Positions 43,604-52,526 of a DNA stretch of 64,000 nucleotides are shown one piece after another (the stretch's first letter is position 1; the number at the start of each line of letters is the position of its first letter). A program made the position numbers and the translations under genes. Under the pieces are notes generated by a model, which had not been told where the DNA came from, did not search any database, and worked only from the letters and a program-made list of their open reading frames with translations. This DNA comes from JBGTGG01 sp964398945 (lineage in GTDB: Bacteria; Bacteroidota; Bacteroidia; Cytophagales; Cyclobacteriaceae): assembly GCA_964398945.1 (NCBI GenBank), contig CAYNOT010000006.1, positions 1-64,000 of the forward strand, read 5' to 3'.

Positions 43604-44458
43604 ATGCTGTTCCTCTTTAAAATAGGGTTCCTGGAAGTCAGTCGCATTGACGTTATCGACATTGCACTGGTCAGCGTGTTGCTTTATCAAGTCTACAAAC
43701 TGATCCGTGGAAGTATTGCCGTCAATATCTTTTTAGGCATCCTCGCTCTCTACCTTCTCTATCTTATTGTGCGTGCGGCCCAAATGGAATTACTGGCCAC
43801 CATACTTGGCCAGTTTATGGGGGTCGGTGTGTTGGCGATGATCATTTTGTTCCAGCCGGAAATACGAAAATTCCTGCTCGTCATTGGAAGGGGTACCGAG
43901 TTTCGGGAGAACTTAATGAAAACATTGACGAATTGGCGCAACGGCTATCACGATGACCTCGATGTAAGCGAAGTAATTGAAGCTGCCAAAAATTTAAAAG
44001 CCACAAAAACCGGTGGCCTCATTGTCTTTTCGCGCGACACAGAGTTAAAATTTTATGCAGAAACCGGTGACTCTATCGACTCGGTAGTAAGTAAGCGCTT
44101 GCTGATTTCCATCTTCAACAAAACGAGCCCATTGCACGATGGTGCAGTAATAATTTACAAAGGAAAAATAAAAGCTGCCCGTTGCGTTTTGCCGGTAAGT
44201 GAAAACGATCACCTGCCTCCACAATTTGGACTTCGCCATCGGGCAGCAATCGGTATGTCTGAAAATACTGATACGCTCATTATGGCCATCTCCGAAGAAA
44301 CAGGAAGGTTGATTCTCGCACGTAATGGCAAATACCTGAAAGCGCTTAAAATGAAACAGGTAGAACAAAAGATCCTGCAATACCTCCATAAGGATGAACC
44401 TGATAATTGGGAAGAAGTCGTTGATGATGAATCCGAAGTACAAACTGTAAATCCGTAG
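43604..44458 (+). CDS. cdaA: CdaA-type diadenylate cyclase (c-di-AMP synthase)
   Basis: The 284-residue protein has three N-terminal membrane helices (about 14-95) and a DisA_N (DAC) catalytic domain (about 110-260) with the hallmark DGAVIIYKGKI and RHRAAIGMSE motifs. It makes cyclic di-AMP from two ATP. It starts 73 bases after folP and ends 39 bases before the WD40-caspase gene. A TACCTTTA box about ten bases upstream of the ATG, with TTG about 21 bases before it, may be its own promoter. CdaR and GlmM, common partners in Firmicutes, are not adjacent. Confidence 0.95.
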   Translation: MLFLFKIGFLEVSRIDVIDIALVSVLLYQVYKLIRGSIAVNIFLGILALYLLYLIVRAAQMELLATILGQFMGVGVLAMIILFQPEIRKFLLVIGRGTEFRENLMKTLTNWRNGYHDDLDVSEVIEAAKNLKATKTGGLIVFSRDTELKFYAETGDSIDSVVSKRLLISIFNKTSPLHDGAVIIYKGKIKAARCVLPVSENDHLPPQFGLRHRAAIGMSENTDTLIMAISEETGRLILARNGKYLKALKMKQVEQKILQYLHKDEPDNWEEVVDDESEVQTVNP

Positions 44459-44497
44459 TTTTTTTCATTCAATGATCGGGGATTCGTACTTTTAGGT

Positions 44498-47400
44498 ATG
44501 AATTTAAGATCACTTCCTTCAGCTATTTTTCTTCTATTGTCTTTTAATCTGTTTGGCCAGAACCTGGAAACGATTATCCAAAAAGGGCACGATCAACGTG
44601 TGCTGGCCGTGGCCGTTAGCCCGGATAGCAATTATGTTGCAACCGGAAGCCGCGACCGTACCGTGAAGCTATGGGAACTTAGCACAGGACGTGAAGTGCG
44701 AAACTTCCTCGGCCATGATGGAAGTATTAATGGAATTGCATTTTCCAGCGATGGGAAATTTATCCTGACCAGTTGCAGTGATATGACCGCGAAGATTTGG
44801 GAAGTGGAGACGGGGAAAAATGTTTTCACAACCGAACCGACAACAAAACTCCTGACTGAAGTTGCCATTAGCCCCGATATGAAATACTTTGTAGTGGCCG
44901 GGTATAATGATGAAGCAACCGTTTATTCCTGGTCAACCAAAAAAATAATTACCAAATTAAAAGTAAATGCCGATCAAGGCGCTGGATATGGAATCCATTT
45001 ATCTTTTTCGCCCGACAGCAAATGGCTGGCGATTGGTGAAGACAATTATACGGCAACAATCTATAACACTACAAACTGGGAGACGCACAACACTTTTAAA
45101 AAAGAAGAGGGATGGTGCGGAGGGTGTGCTACCCGGGCAATTTTTTCATCCGACAGTAAATCTGTGTTGATGGCTTCCAATAAAGGACCGGTTAAAAAAT
45201 ATGATTTGGCATCAGGGAAACCCCTTACACAATACACCGATAAAGTTGAAGAGTTGGCAGGGCTTCAATTCAGTAAAGATGAAAAACAAATCATTGCCAT
45301 CACAAAAGATGAAATCACTTTTTGGGACAACGCTTCCGGGGCAGAAATCGAGAAAATCAAAACCAACCTCAACACAGACGTGAACGATGCTTGCCTGTCA
45401 GTAACGGGAACCAAAATTTTAATGGCATGTGATAACAACATCACCGTGGTGTGGGATATTGCATCAAAGAAAACAGAAAGTTCCCTTAGCGGTATCCTTA
45501 ACGAGCGTGACAAAGGAAACATCAACTACGATCCGAACAATTATTGGGAATCGCACATTGCCAAGTACATCCGGTTAAAAAATAGTTTGCTGTTGACAAA
45601 TGATGGAAAATCCCTGATCAAGGGAAAATTTGGAACCAAACTAAAACGCTGGGACATTGCCTCCGGTCAAACCGAGATGGAGTATGTTGGCCATGAAAAA
45701 GCTGCATTGTGTTATGTGTTGTCTGCTGATGGAAAAAAAATGATCAGTGGTGGCGGTGATGGAAAAATAATTGTATGGGATGTGGAAAGTGGGGATTCGT
45801 TATTCTCTATAAAAGCACATCGTGAACCGATCTTCGATATTCAACTTACCAGCGATGAATCAAAAGTACTCACCGGAAGTTGGGATGGGACGATGAAAAT
45901 CCATGACCTCAAGACAGGTGAAAGAACAGCCTACATCGATCTGGAAAATTCTTCCGCTTTTAGTTTGCTGTTTAGTCCAAACGACCTGTATATTTTTTCC
46001 GGTCAACTTGGCAAAACCTTGTCGATGCGGGAAATTGATACAAAGACGATCGTGCGTGACTTTGTTGGGCATACCGACATCATATCTTCCATTCGATTAA
46101 ATAATGATGGATCAAAATTATTGAGCAGCAGTTGGGATGGTTCCATTCGGTTGTGGAATGTTTCCACCGGGCTGATGGATAAAAAATTCAACGGCCATCA
46201 GGGGGCTGTACACATTGCCATCTTTGACCATGAAAACAAAAATATTTTCAGTGGCGGAATTGACCGGACGGTAAGGATGTGGGGTGTGAACAGTTCGAAA
46301 GTGATTAAAACTTTTGCGGGCCATCAGGCCGAAGTCACTTCTATTTTATTAAGCAAGGATGGGAAAATGTTGATCACCCATGCTACCGATGGCGTCACCA
46401 AGTTTTGGGATTTGGAAACCGGGAAAGAATTTTTTGAACACATTCAAATTGGGGAACGTGATTGGATGGCCAAAACCCCGGAAGGATATTTTACCGGAAC
46501 GGATGGCGCACGAAAATCCATTCATTATGTGAGCGGAATGAAAACCTATTCGGTAGACCAGTTTTTCAATGAATACTACCGTCCGGAATTGTTGCCAACA
46601 CTTTTTAAAAATCGTGGTGAATCAAAAACAAATCCGGGGTTGCAAGGAAAACTGAAATCCTCACCACCACCCACTATAAAAATCGCTACGATTCCAAACA
46701 CGGATCCGTTGCTGGTGGATGTGTATGTTAAAATGACCAACAACGGGTCGGGGGTCAAGAACCTTAAACTATTCCACAACGGAAAAAACATCGCCATTGA
46801 TAAAACGAAATTGGAGGCACCCGCCAAAAAAGGAAGCTCCTCGGTTTACAAACAAACCATTAATCTGATTGGCGGCACCAATACATTCTCTGCCTCCGCT
46901 TCCAACGATGACAATATTGAATCCGATCCACACACCATTGAAGTATTTGCAGACCACAGTGCGAAAAGCTCTACCTGTTACATTCTTTCTGTAGGGATCA
47001 ATACGTACAAAAACCCAAAACTCAGTTTGAACTATGCAAAACCTGATGCAGAATCCTTTGGTAAAATGATGAACGATAAAGGCACGGCACTTTTTAAGAA
47101 TATGGAAATCCATACCCTTTACAATGAAGATGCTTCACGAGAAAAAATATTAAGCAAGCTGGATGAACTTGCTTCGAAAATTGCCTCTAACGATGTTTTT
47201 ATTTTTTACTATGCCGGGCACGGTAGCATGGTCGACAATCAATTTTATTTTGTGCCCACCGAAGGTAGCAGGCTTTACGATGCGAAGTCGTTACAGAAAG
47301 AAGCGATTGAAGCATCTGTAATCCAGGATAAATTCAAAAATATTTTGGCATTGAAACAACTCATCATTATGGATGCATGCCAATCGGGTGGATCGGTTGA

Positions 47401-47731
47401 GCTACTCGCGACACGCGGGGCGGCTGAGGAAAAAGCAATTGCGCAACTTTCACGCAGTGCAGGAATACATGTAATGGCATCTGCGGGAAGTGAACAGTTT
47501 GCGACCGAGTTTGAACAACTGGGCCACGGGCTTTTTACATACGTATTGATCCAGGCACTGCAAGGTGCCGCAGATGGCGCACCCCAAGACGGCAAGGTTA
47601 CGATCTATGAACTAAAATCCTATCTCGATGATCAGATGCCGGAGATGACACGGAAGTTAAAAGGTAAACCCCAATATCCGTACACCTTTTCACGCGGGCA
47701 TGATTTTCCGTTGGTGATTGAGAATGAGTAA
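44498..47731 (+). CDS. Exported WD40-repeat protein with C-terminal caspase-like protease domain
   Basis: The 1077-residue protein has a signal peptide (1-22, LFGQ), then about a dozen WD40 blades (about 25-660; e.g. VATGSRDRTVKLWELSTG, LLSSSWDGSIRLWNVSTG), a short beta-rich linker (about 740-820) and a C14-family caspase domain (about 825-1077). The catalytic pair is H908 in YYAGHGS and C961 in MDACQSGG. Both are present, so the protease should be active. Caspase-WD40 fusions are known in bacteria with big genomes. The export signal makes a cytoplasmic abortive-infection role unlikely. It follows cdaA by 39 bases, with a TACTTTTA box between. Confidence 0.9.
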   Translation: MNLRSLPSAIFLLLSFNLFGQNLETIIQKGHDQRVLAVAVSPDSNYVATGSRDRTVKLWELSTGREVRNFLGHDGSINGIAFSSDGKFILTSCSDMTAKIWEVETGKNVFTTEPTTKLLTEVAISPDMKYFVVAGYNDEATVYSWSTKKIITKLKVNADQGAGYGIHLSFSPDSKWLAIGEDNYTATIYNTTNWETHNTFKKEEGWCGGCATRAIFSSDSKSVLMASNKGPVKKYDLASGKPLTQYTDKVEELAGLQFSKDEKQIIAITKDEITFWDNASGAEIEKIKTNLNTDVNDACLSVTGTKILMACDNNITVVWDIASKKTESSLSGILNERDKGNINYDPNNYWESHIAKYIRLKNSLLLTNDGKSLIKGKFGTKLKRWDIASGQTEMEYVGHEKAALCYVLSADGKKMISGGGDGKIIVWDVESGDSLFSIKAHREPIFDIQLTSDESKVLTGSWDGTMKIHDLKTGERTAYIDLENSSAFSLLFSPNDLYIFSGQLGKTLSMREIDTKTIVRDFVGHTDIISSIRLNNDGSKLLSSSWDGSIRLWNVSTGLMDKKFNGHQGAVHIAIFDHENKNIFSGGIDRTVRMWGVNSSKVIKTFAGHQAEVTSILLSKDGKMLITHATDGVTKFWDLETGKEFFEHIQIGERDWMAKTPEGYFTGTDGARKSIHYVSGMKTYSVDQFFNEYYRPELLPTLFKNRGESKTNPGLQGKLKSSPPPTIKIATIPNTDPLLVDVYVKMTNNGSGVKNLKLFHNGKNIAIDKTKLEAPAKKGSSSVYKQTINLIGGTNTFSASASNDDNIESDPHTIEVFADHSAKSSTCYILSVGINTYKNPKLSLNYAKPDAESFGKMMNDKGTALFKNMEIHTLYNEDASREKILSKLDELASKIASNDVFIFYYAGHGSMVDNQFYFVPTEGSRLYDAKSLQKEAIEASVIQDKFKNILALKQLIIMDACQSGGSVELLATRGAAEEKAIAQLSRSAGIHVMASAGSEQFATEFEQLGHGLFTYVLIQALQGAADGAPQDGKVTIYELKSYLDDQMPEMTRKLKGKPQYPYTFSRGHDFPLVIENE

Positions 47732-48105
47732 AGAGACTAAAGCTTCTTTACCATTCATTCTAAAGTGAAAAAACGCGATAGTTTCTGCACCTATAGATGT
47801 ATACAATTGTGTAATGCTTCTGGACAGCAAGTCTATAAACAAAGGCCTTGAAGAGATGAACTCAACTCACCGTTCAGCTTGATGCGGAAATTAAATACTA
47901 CTAAATGTGCTATAAACCTCTATGGGAACATGTAACCCCACTTCCACACCTCAAAACAGGAAATCACTCCACACTTAGAAACACGCTGTTCAAACTTTAT
48001 GCAACTAAATTTTTGAAAAACAACACGTTACATTTTTGAGCATTACTGGCATATCGATTGAATGAAGTGAGTCATAAAACTATCGTTCAAATAAATTTTA
48101 GAAAA
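47732..48105. other. Intergenic stretch without a supported feature
   Basis: I see no open frame of interest, tRNA-like fold or strong hairpin in these 374 bases. The last 100 bases are A/T-rich and probably hold the promoter of the PepSY-like gene, but no clean TAnnTTTG box stands out. Confidence 0.5.
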
Positions 48106-48402
48106 ATGAAAAAAATAATGTTTGCCTGTATAGCACTTGTAGCAAGTGGGATGGTTAGTGCCAACACAATGGATGCTCCTGATACCAAGGCTGTTTTCAT
48201 GAAGAATCAAGAAGAGAAAGTGAAAATCAAACCTGAGGAATTGCCTGAAGCTGTAAAAATAGCTATCAGGGAAGGTTATCAGGGATGGGAAATCAGTGTA
48301 GCCTATAAGTACACATTGAAAGAGAATTTTGAGGTAGAGCTCAAACAAGGTACAGAGGTTATAACTGTAAAGTTTGACAAAGACGGAAATGTGATTGACT
48401 AA
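48106..48402 (+). CDS. Small exported PepSY-like protein
   Basis: From ATG 48106 (MKKIMFACIALVASGMVSAN) the product has 98 residues with a signal peptide cleaved near residue 20. The mature part IKPEELPEAVKIAIREGYQGWEISVAYKY ... GTEVITVKFDKDGNVID follows the helix-then-beta-sheet pattern of PepSY-like/DUF2874 proteins, which in Bacteroidota are small periplasmic proteins of unknown ligand. The upstream 16 codons of open frame lack a signal and are probably untranslated. It is a single gene followed by a palindrome at 48429-48458. Confidence 0.7.
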   Translation: MKKIMFACIALVASGMVSANTMDAPDTKAVFMKNQEEKVKIKPEELPEAVKIAIREGYQGWEISVAYKYTLKENFEVELKQGTEVITVKFDKDGNVID

Positions 48403-48428
48403 ATGCACTTGTATTTCAGTCGAACACA

Positions 48429-48458
48429 GGAAAGGCCAGGATAATACCTGGCCTTTCC
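48429..48458. repeat. Perfect 12-bp inverted repeat between convergent genes
   Basis: GGAAAGGCCAGG (48429-48440) pairs with CCTGGCCTTTCC (48447-48458) over a 6-base ATAATA loop. It sits between the convergent PepSY-like and lipoprotein genes, where a terminator is expected, but neither strand has a proper T-run after the stem. Confidence 0.55.
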
Positions 48459-48497
48459 ACTCTGTTGGTTGTACAAAAAGAATTAATCTAGATTTTA

Positions 48498-49265
48498 TTA
48501 ATTGGTGTTCGTTGATTTTTCTGACGTTAATCTTTCAATTAAAGAGAGTAGATTTTGAAGTGATCTTTGAACGTCTGGACTCTTTGCCTTCTTTAGCATT
48601 AAATCGGTCTTCTTCTTGGTTATATTTAAATTACCATCATGGAATGTTTCAAACAATCTGGGAAAATAGGTATCAATTCCATCAACAAAAGAATCCAATT
48701 CGCTTCCTTCAAAAGCGCTTTCGTTATTGACTAAGTCAAGGTAATTGTTGAAATTCCCAAATGCCGTATCCTCGTTTGAATTTATGATGCTCCGGATTCT
48801 CGAGGCTTTTGGATCATCAGCATCCATTAATATCTCCTCATTTCCCAGCCTGAAATAGTGTAGCTGCAATTCAAGGCCAAATTTTAAAAGTTCAATTAAT
48901 TCCATTCCATATACAAACTTATCTTGACGATCCGTTTGATAATAAATTTTCACCATGTCACGATACTCATCAAAAAATTTCCCTGCAACTTCATTTTTGT
49001 GTTTCACTCCCAACTGATCATCTTCGAGCACAACAAGGAAGTTCTGTCTATCAATCATTTTCTTGAATATATGCTCTGTTTCAGGATTGCTGATTTCAGG
49101 AAATCGCTGCCCTTCCGGGGTATAATACTGAATTTGTAGGGTTACTTCATCATAGTCCTCGGGAGTCCAGAATCTCTTTTCCATTGGAAATCTGGAATCG
49201 TAACTACTTGAGCAGTTGGTAAGCAGTAAGCCTGAGGTTATAAGGGCAATAAATCGCAAATTCAT
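48498..49265 (-). CDS. Lipoprotein of unknown family
   Basis: The 255-residue product has a lipoprotein signal (ALITSGLLLTNC, Cys at residue 18) and then a largely alpha-helical, acidic body with no familiar motif (FGLELQLHYFRLGNEEILMD, DLMLKKAKSPDVQRSLQNLL). It is the third gene of a minus-strand operon behind a small membrane protein and a DUF922-like membrane protein, 27 bases downstream of the latter. The operon is more A/T-rich than the flanking genes. I cannot name a family; periplasmic helical scaffolding is all that can be inferred. Confidence 0.65.
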   Translation of the reverse strand: MNLRFIALITSGLLLTNCSSSYDSRFPMEKRFWTPEDYDEVTLQIQYYTPEGQRFPEISNPETEHIFKKMIDRQNFLVVLEDDQLGVKHKNEVAGKFFDEYRDMVKIYYQTDRQDKFVYGMELIELLKFGLELQLHYFRLGNEEILMDADDPKASRIRSIINSNEDTAFGNFNNYLDLVNNESAFEGSELDSFVDGIDTYFPRLFETFHDGNLNITKKKTDLMLKKAKSPDVQRSLQNLLSLIERLTSEKSTNTN

Positions 49266-49292
49266 AATTGTATTTTTTTACGGTCAAATATA

Positions 49293-49988
49293 TCAAAATT
49301 GGATAACTGGTTCTTTGTATGGTTCAAGAATGTTTAGCAGACTATCAACCGTTTCCTGCCACTTGATTTGCTTACCTAATAAATAGCCATGATCAGTATC
49401 ATAATCGTATTCTCTTTGCATTTTATTTAAACTTTGAATTAGTCCTGCATAGATAAAATCCAATTCTTCGTCACTGGGAATTCCTCCAAGGCCCATAATT
49501 TTCTTTCTAAATTCCCGTGCCCAAACTTCTGTTATATGAAAATGATAGATCTCATGCCTAAGTAAACTCGCATTTTGGAGATTATCGATATATACATATG
49601 ATCTTGCTGGATGAAAAAAAGATGTAACCACTAACTGATCTCCTTCAATGCGTTGCTCGATATTCGTTGTAATAAAAGCAAATCGATTATCCCCCTGTAG
49701 TTTTTGCCCGGGAATCTTAAAGCCATCAAAATTATTTAAAGAGATTTCCTTATAACGAGCGTACTCAATAGGAGCAGAATACTTAAAAATATTAACCTCA
49801 AATGCTACTAATACTATACACAACACGACTCCACAAAAGAGAACAATTAAGTGAATTCTTAAAAAATACCTACCAATGTTAAAATTCAAAGGTGGCTTTC
49901 TTATGAGCCGGATCAATTTGATCACATCGAGCCCAATTACCAGAAAATAAACAGCTAAAACATATACATATAAATTATCCTTTAGCAT
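49293..49988 (-). CDS. Membrane-anchored DUF922-like putative metalloprotease
   Basis: The 231-residue protein has two N-terminal membrane helices (about 5-24 and 42-66) and a C-terminal soluble domain. That domain contains HEIYHFHITEVWAREFRKK (near residue 147), with HExxH metal-site spacing, followed by a late conserved-looking block YDYDTDHGYLLGKQIKWQET. The order, HExxHF-type helix and later YDxDTxHG, resembles DUF922 Zn-dependent-protease-like proteins. Topology would put the domain in the periplasm. It overlaps the preceding small membrane gene by 14 bases, so the two are coupled. No close family assignment can be made by eye. Confidence 0.6.
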   Translation of the reverse strand: MLKDNLYVYVLAVYFLVIGLDVIKLIRLIRKPPLNFNIGRYFLRIHLIVLFCGVVLCIVLVAFEVNIFKYSAPIEYARYKEISLNNFDGFKIPGQKLQGDNRFAFITTNIEQRIEGDQLVVTSFFHPARSYVYIDNLQNASLLRHEIYHFHITEVWAREFRKKIMGLGGIPSDEELDFIYAGLIQSLNKMQREYDYDTDHGYLLGKQIKWQETVDSLLNILEPYKEPVIQF

Positions 49989-50361
49989 TGCTTAGAAATT
50001 TCATTATTAAGCTAATGGAAATATTCCAAAACAATAGCGTAAATCCAAATATGAAGTACTTCCCAACGATTACCAGCCCATTTAAAACAATTGTTGAATC
50101 AAATATTCTTTGAAAAAGGAGAAAAAATACAACGTAAATCAAAGTAAAACATAAAACCTTGTACATTCCTATTCGAAATCTATAGTAGGCCATTAAAAAA
50201 AAAGAATTCAATAACGAGCAAATGAATCCGCCAACCAATACAGCACTAAAAAAATCCTGAAATAATTGTATGGCGATATTTATTACAGCAAACGATAATA
50301 AACTCCATACGAATAATCCAATTAATGGTACCCTATTTTCCCTATCCAATAACCAATTCAT
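49975..50361 (-). CDS. Small four-helix membrane protein, partner of the DUF922-like protein
   Basis: From ATG 50361 (MNWLLDRENRVPLIGLFVWS) the product has 128 residues with four predicted membrane helices (about 12-30, 38-57, 65-85 and 100-118). There are no charged catalytic residues or known motif. It is first in the three-gene operon and overlaps the next gene by 14 bases, a sign of stoichiometric expression with the putative metalloprotease. A 7-bp hairpin lies about 18 bases upstream of the start. Function is unknown. Confidence 0.6.
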   Translation of the reverse strand: MNWLLDRENRVPLIGLFVWSLLSFAVINIAIQLFQDFFSAVLVGGFICSLLNSFFLMAYYRFRIGMYKVLCFTLIYVVFFLLFQRIFDSTIVLNGLVIVGKYFIFGFTLLFWNISISLIMKFLSNAKG

Positions 50362-50378
50362 GCCAACAATACGATAAT

Positions 50379-50394
50379 TTATTCTCAAGAATAA
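50379..50394. promoter_or_regulatory. Short palindrome upstream of the three-gene membrane operon
   Basis: TTATTCT and AGAATAA (50379-50385, 50388-50394) are a perfect inverted repeat with a 2-base spacer, about 18 bases upstream of the ATG at 50361. The position suits an operator. It is short and AT-rich, so chance is possible. Confidence 0.3.
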
Positions 50395-50581
50395 CACCTG
50401 AAAAGATGAAAACCAAATCAGAATTCCAGCTTACACTTAAGCACCATCGACTTTCCTCCATCACTGTCTGTCACCAACACAATGTTGGATTGTCGGTGAT
50501 ATCGATTGCACTTACAAAATGCCTGGTGTAGCGAAAACTTTACCTTAGCGTTGTATGCACTAATCCGGTTCCACACCAGAA

Positions 50582-50731
50582 AAGACCCCGGAATAAAATC
50601 CGGGGTGGAGTGTAGCCAGAACGTAGTTCATCAAGTAATTCGAATTTTATGTTCCCGTAAATTGAGAAAATAATTTTACGTGGTGCTTGCATATTAAACG
50701 ACAGGACCCAATGCCGGACCTGTTCCGGCAT
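50582..50731 (-). repeat. Dispersed two-hairpin (REP-like) element, copy 2
   Basis: This is the inverted-orientation counterpart of 7868-7985. Its right end is ATGCCGGA-5 nt-TCCGGCAT (50711-50731). Its left end is AAGACC, a CCCCGG/CCGGGG hairpin (50586-50605) and GGAGTGT. The centre differs from copy 1 and is about 30 bases longer. It occupies most of the 447-base gap between the membrane operon and the CotH gene; no gene is seen there, and a 63-codon frame through it is spurious. Confidence 0.6.
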
Positions 50732-50808
50732 CTGAAAATTTTAAAAGGTGGCTGGTGCCCCGATTTGAAATTTATCGACTGATTGATTTTGTGTTCTCAA
50801 TAAGTGGA

Positions 50809-52455
50809 TTATTTCACAACTTTCCCTGTAACCACCAGACCATTGCTACCCTGGGCTTTAAATAAATACATCCCCTGTGGCAATTTATCCGTAGGGATGT
50901 TAACCTCATACGAACCTGGTTGTTCATGATTATCCCTTACACGGGCAACGCGTTTGCCCATACCATCCAAAAGCTCTACAGCAAAATCCCCCGGAAGGGC
51001 AAGCGTATAGGAAAACGTGATTTCGTTTGTGAATGGATTAGGGAAAACAGAGACACTCATATCCAGGATATTTTCTTCACTCCCGGTAATGAGCGTTGGC
51101 ATGTTGGCATCCAACCAATTCAGGCGGTTTGTGATCCACGACTTTAACCAGTCCACTTCTTGCAAATAGGTATTGCCCACATAATAATTTGGCCAAACAT
51201 ATTCTCCTAGCACCGGCCACTTTTGAAAATTTCGTTGCTGTGCTTCAAGGTTTAAAACCGAATAAACAGAATCGACATACGCAAATATCGTTTCCCTCTT
51301 TAATTGATCCGCACGTAGTTCTTGCCAGCGTGCCGCCAGTTTATTTCGGTAAGCTCCATCCTGCATCAACCTGTTCCACCAAAAAGGGATCAGCCAATGA
51401 TCACCGCTACAAATTGAATTGAAATTGGTTACCCAACCTTCCGGGTTTCCACTTGTACAATAGTCGGCATTTCCAAAACCTAAATTAAAATCCCAAACAG
51501 GCCCCATGTGCAGTTTGCCACCTTTTGAAGCTTTGTCCTTGTGGAGATACGTACTTAGGCGATAACCATCTACATTCTTACTGACTTCATTCACGATAAA
51601 AAAATCAATGAACGACTCAACATCAATGTATTTTGAATAACCAATGTCAGGGTGGTTGTAATTTGGGCCATTGAGTGCCGCTTCAAACTCGGCCATAAAA
51701 TTTCGTATATAATTTTTTTGTGCAGTAGGGATTTCGGTTGCTTTTGGGTAATCGTATTGATAAAAAATTGTTTGTGATCCATTCCGGCCCGGAGGTGTAT
51801 AGGAAGATGTCCAGCCTCCATTTCCGCTGCCGGTTTCCTTATCAATCTTAATAATGTACCCACCGGTTACATCATCACCTGAAATCTCATCCGTGTCCAG
51901 TTTACTGACATCGACACGGTTTTTGTCACGCTTGATTTTTTCAATCAACACATAAACACCCTCGTATTCGCCATTTATAATTACCTCACAGAAATGTGTT
52001 CGTGGGGCGTAGCTGCCTAAACTACGTGCAATTTCATACGCCAGTGCATCACGCATCAAACTTTTATCATTATAGGGGGCAAACAATACCCAGTCTTCTT
52101 CTGCGGGCATTCCTAAAAGCGCCCAATTAATTCCCTCACCCGCATCGTTTCGAAGTTCAATACCAAATTGCTTTTTCGGAAACATCTGTGAAGACGATCC
52201 CCGGATTTCTATCCCGATTTTTCCATCATAATTATTAAACGGATCGGTAACATTGTTTCGATTTCCAATCCCATTATCAATGATGCCCATGGAGGCTGTG
52301 ATCTTGGGTTCATCCAAAATAGTTTGACCGGAAGTGTTGATCACAACAATGGGCAGATTGGAGGAAGTAAATGTTTGAGCGTATAAAAATTGCGAACTTG
52401 ATAGTTTGAAAACTAAAAGCACCAGCAATGTTATTTTGGTATGTATGGAGACCAT
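50809..52455 (-). CDS. CotH-kinase family protein with type IX secretion C-terminal sorting domain
   Basis: Starting at ATG 52455 (MVSIHTKITLLVLLVFKLSS) the product has 548 residues with a signal peptide to about residue 27. The CotH kinase domain (about 85-400) shows GIEIRGSSSQMFPKKQFGIELR, LFAPYNDKSLMRDALAYEIA, EGVYVLIEKIKRDKNRVDV and GPVWDFNLGFGN, which holds the expected Asp metal ligands. The last 80 residues (VSVFPNPFTNEITFSYT ... QGMYLFKAQGSNGLVV) form a type A sorting domain for T9SS export. Family members phosphorylate protein Ser/Thr outside the cytoplasm. Secretion to the surface is therefore expected. Confidence 0.9.
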   Translation of the reverse strand: MVSIHTKITLLVLLVFKLSSSQFLYAQTFTSSNLPIVVINTSGQTILDEPKITASMGIIDNGIGNRNNVTDPFNNYDGKIGIEIRGSSSQMFPKKQFGIELRNDAGEGINWALLGMPAEEDWVLFAPYNDKSLMRDALAYEIARSLGSYAPRTHFCEVIINGEYEGVYVLIEKIKRDKNRVDVSKLDTDEISGDDVTGGYIIKIDKETGSGNGGWTSSYTPPGRNGSQTIFYQYDYPKATEIPTAQKNYIRNFMAEFEAALNGPNYNHPDIGYSKYIDVESFIDFFIVNEVSKNVDGYRLSTYLHKDKASKGGKLHMGPVWDFNLGFGNADYCTSGNPEGWVTNFNSICSGDHWLIPFWWNRLMQDGAYRNKLAARWQELRADQLKRETIFAYVDSVYSVLNLEAQQRNFQKWPVLGEYVWPNYYVGNTYLQEVDWLKSWITNRLNWLDANMPTLITGSEENILDMSVSVFPNPFTNEITFSYTLALPGDFAVELLDGMGKRVARVRDNHEQPGSYEVNIPTDKLPQGMYLFKAQGSNGLVVTGKVVK

Positions 52456-52526
52456 CATCCCTTCAAAGATCATAAAAAAAATCTACTCCAACTGCTTTGC
52501 ACAACACACACTTGACACACAATTCC

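Noticed and set aside
43604..47731. cdaA-caspase pair as a CBASS-like defence system
   Set aside because: CdaA here is the membrane-bound housekeeping type in the usual folP linkage, and the caspase protein carries an export signal, so a cytoplasmic cyclic-nucleotide effector is unlikely.
48429..48458. Palindrome read as an intrinsic terminator
   Set aside because: The stem is good but neither strand has a T-run after it, so I list it only as an inverted repeat.
50540..50731. 63-codon minus-strand frame
   Set aside because: It lies almost wholly inside the REP-like element, whose copy at 7868 does not keep the frame; composition is not protein-like.
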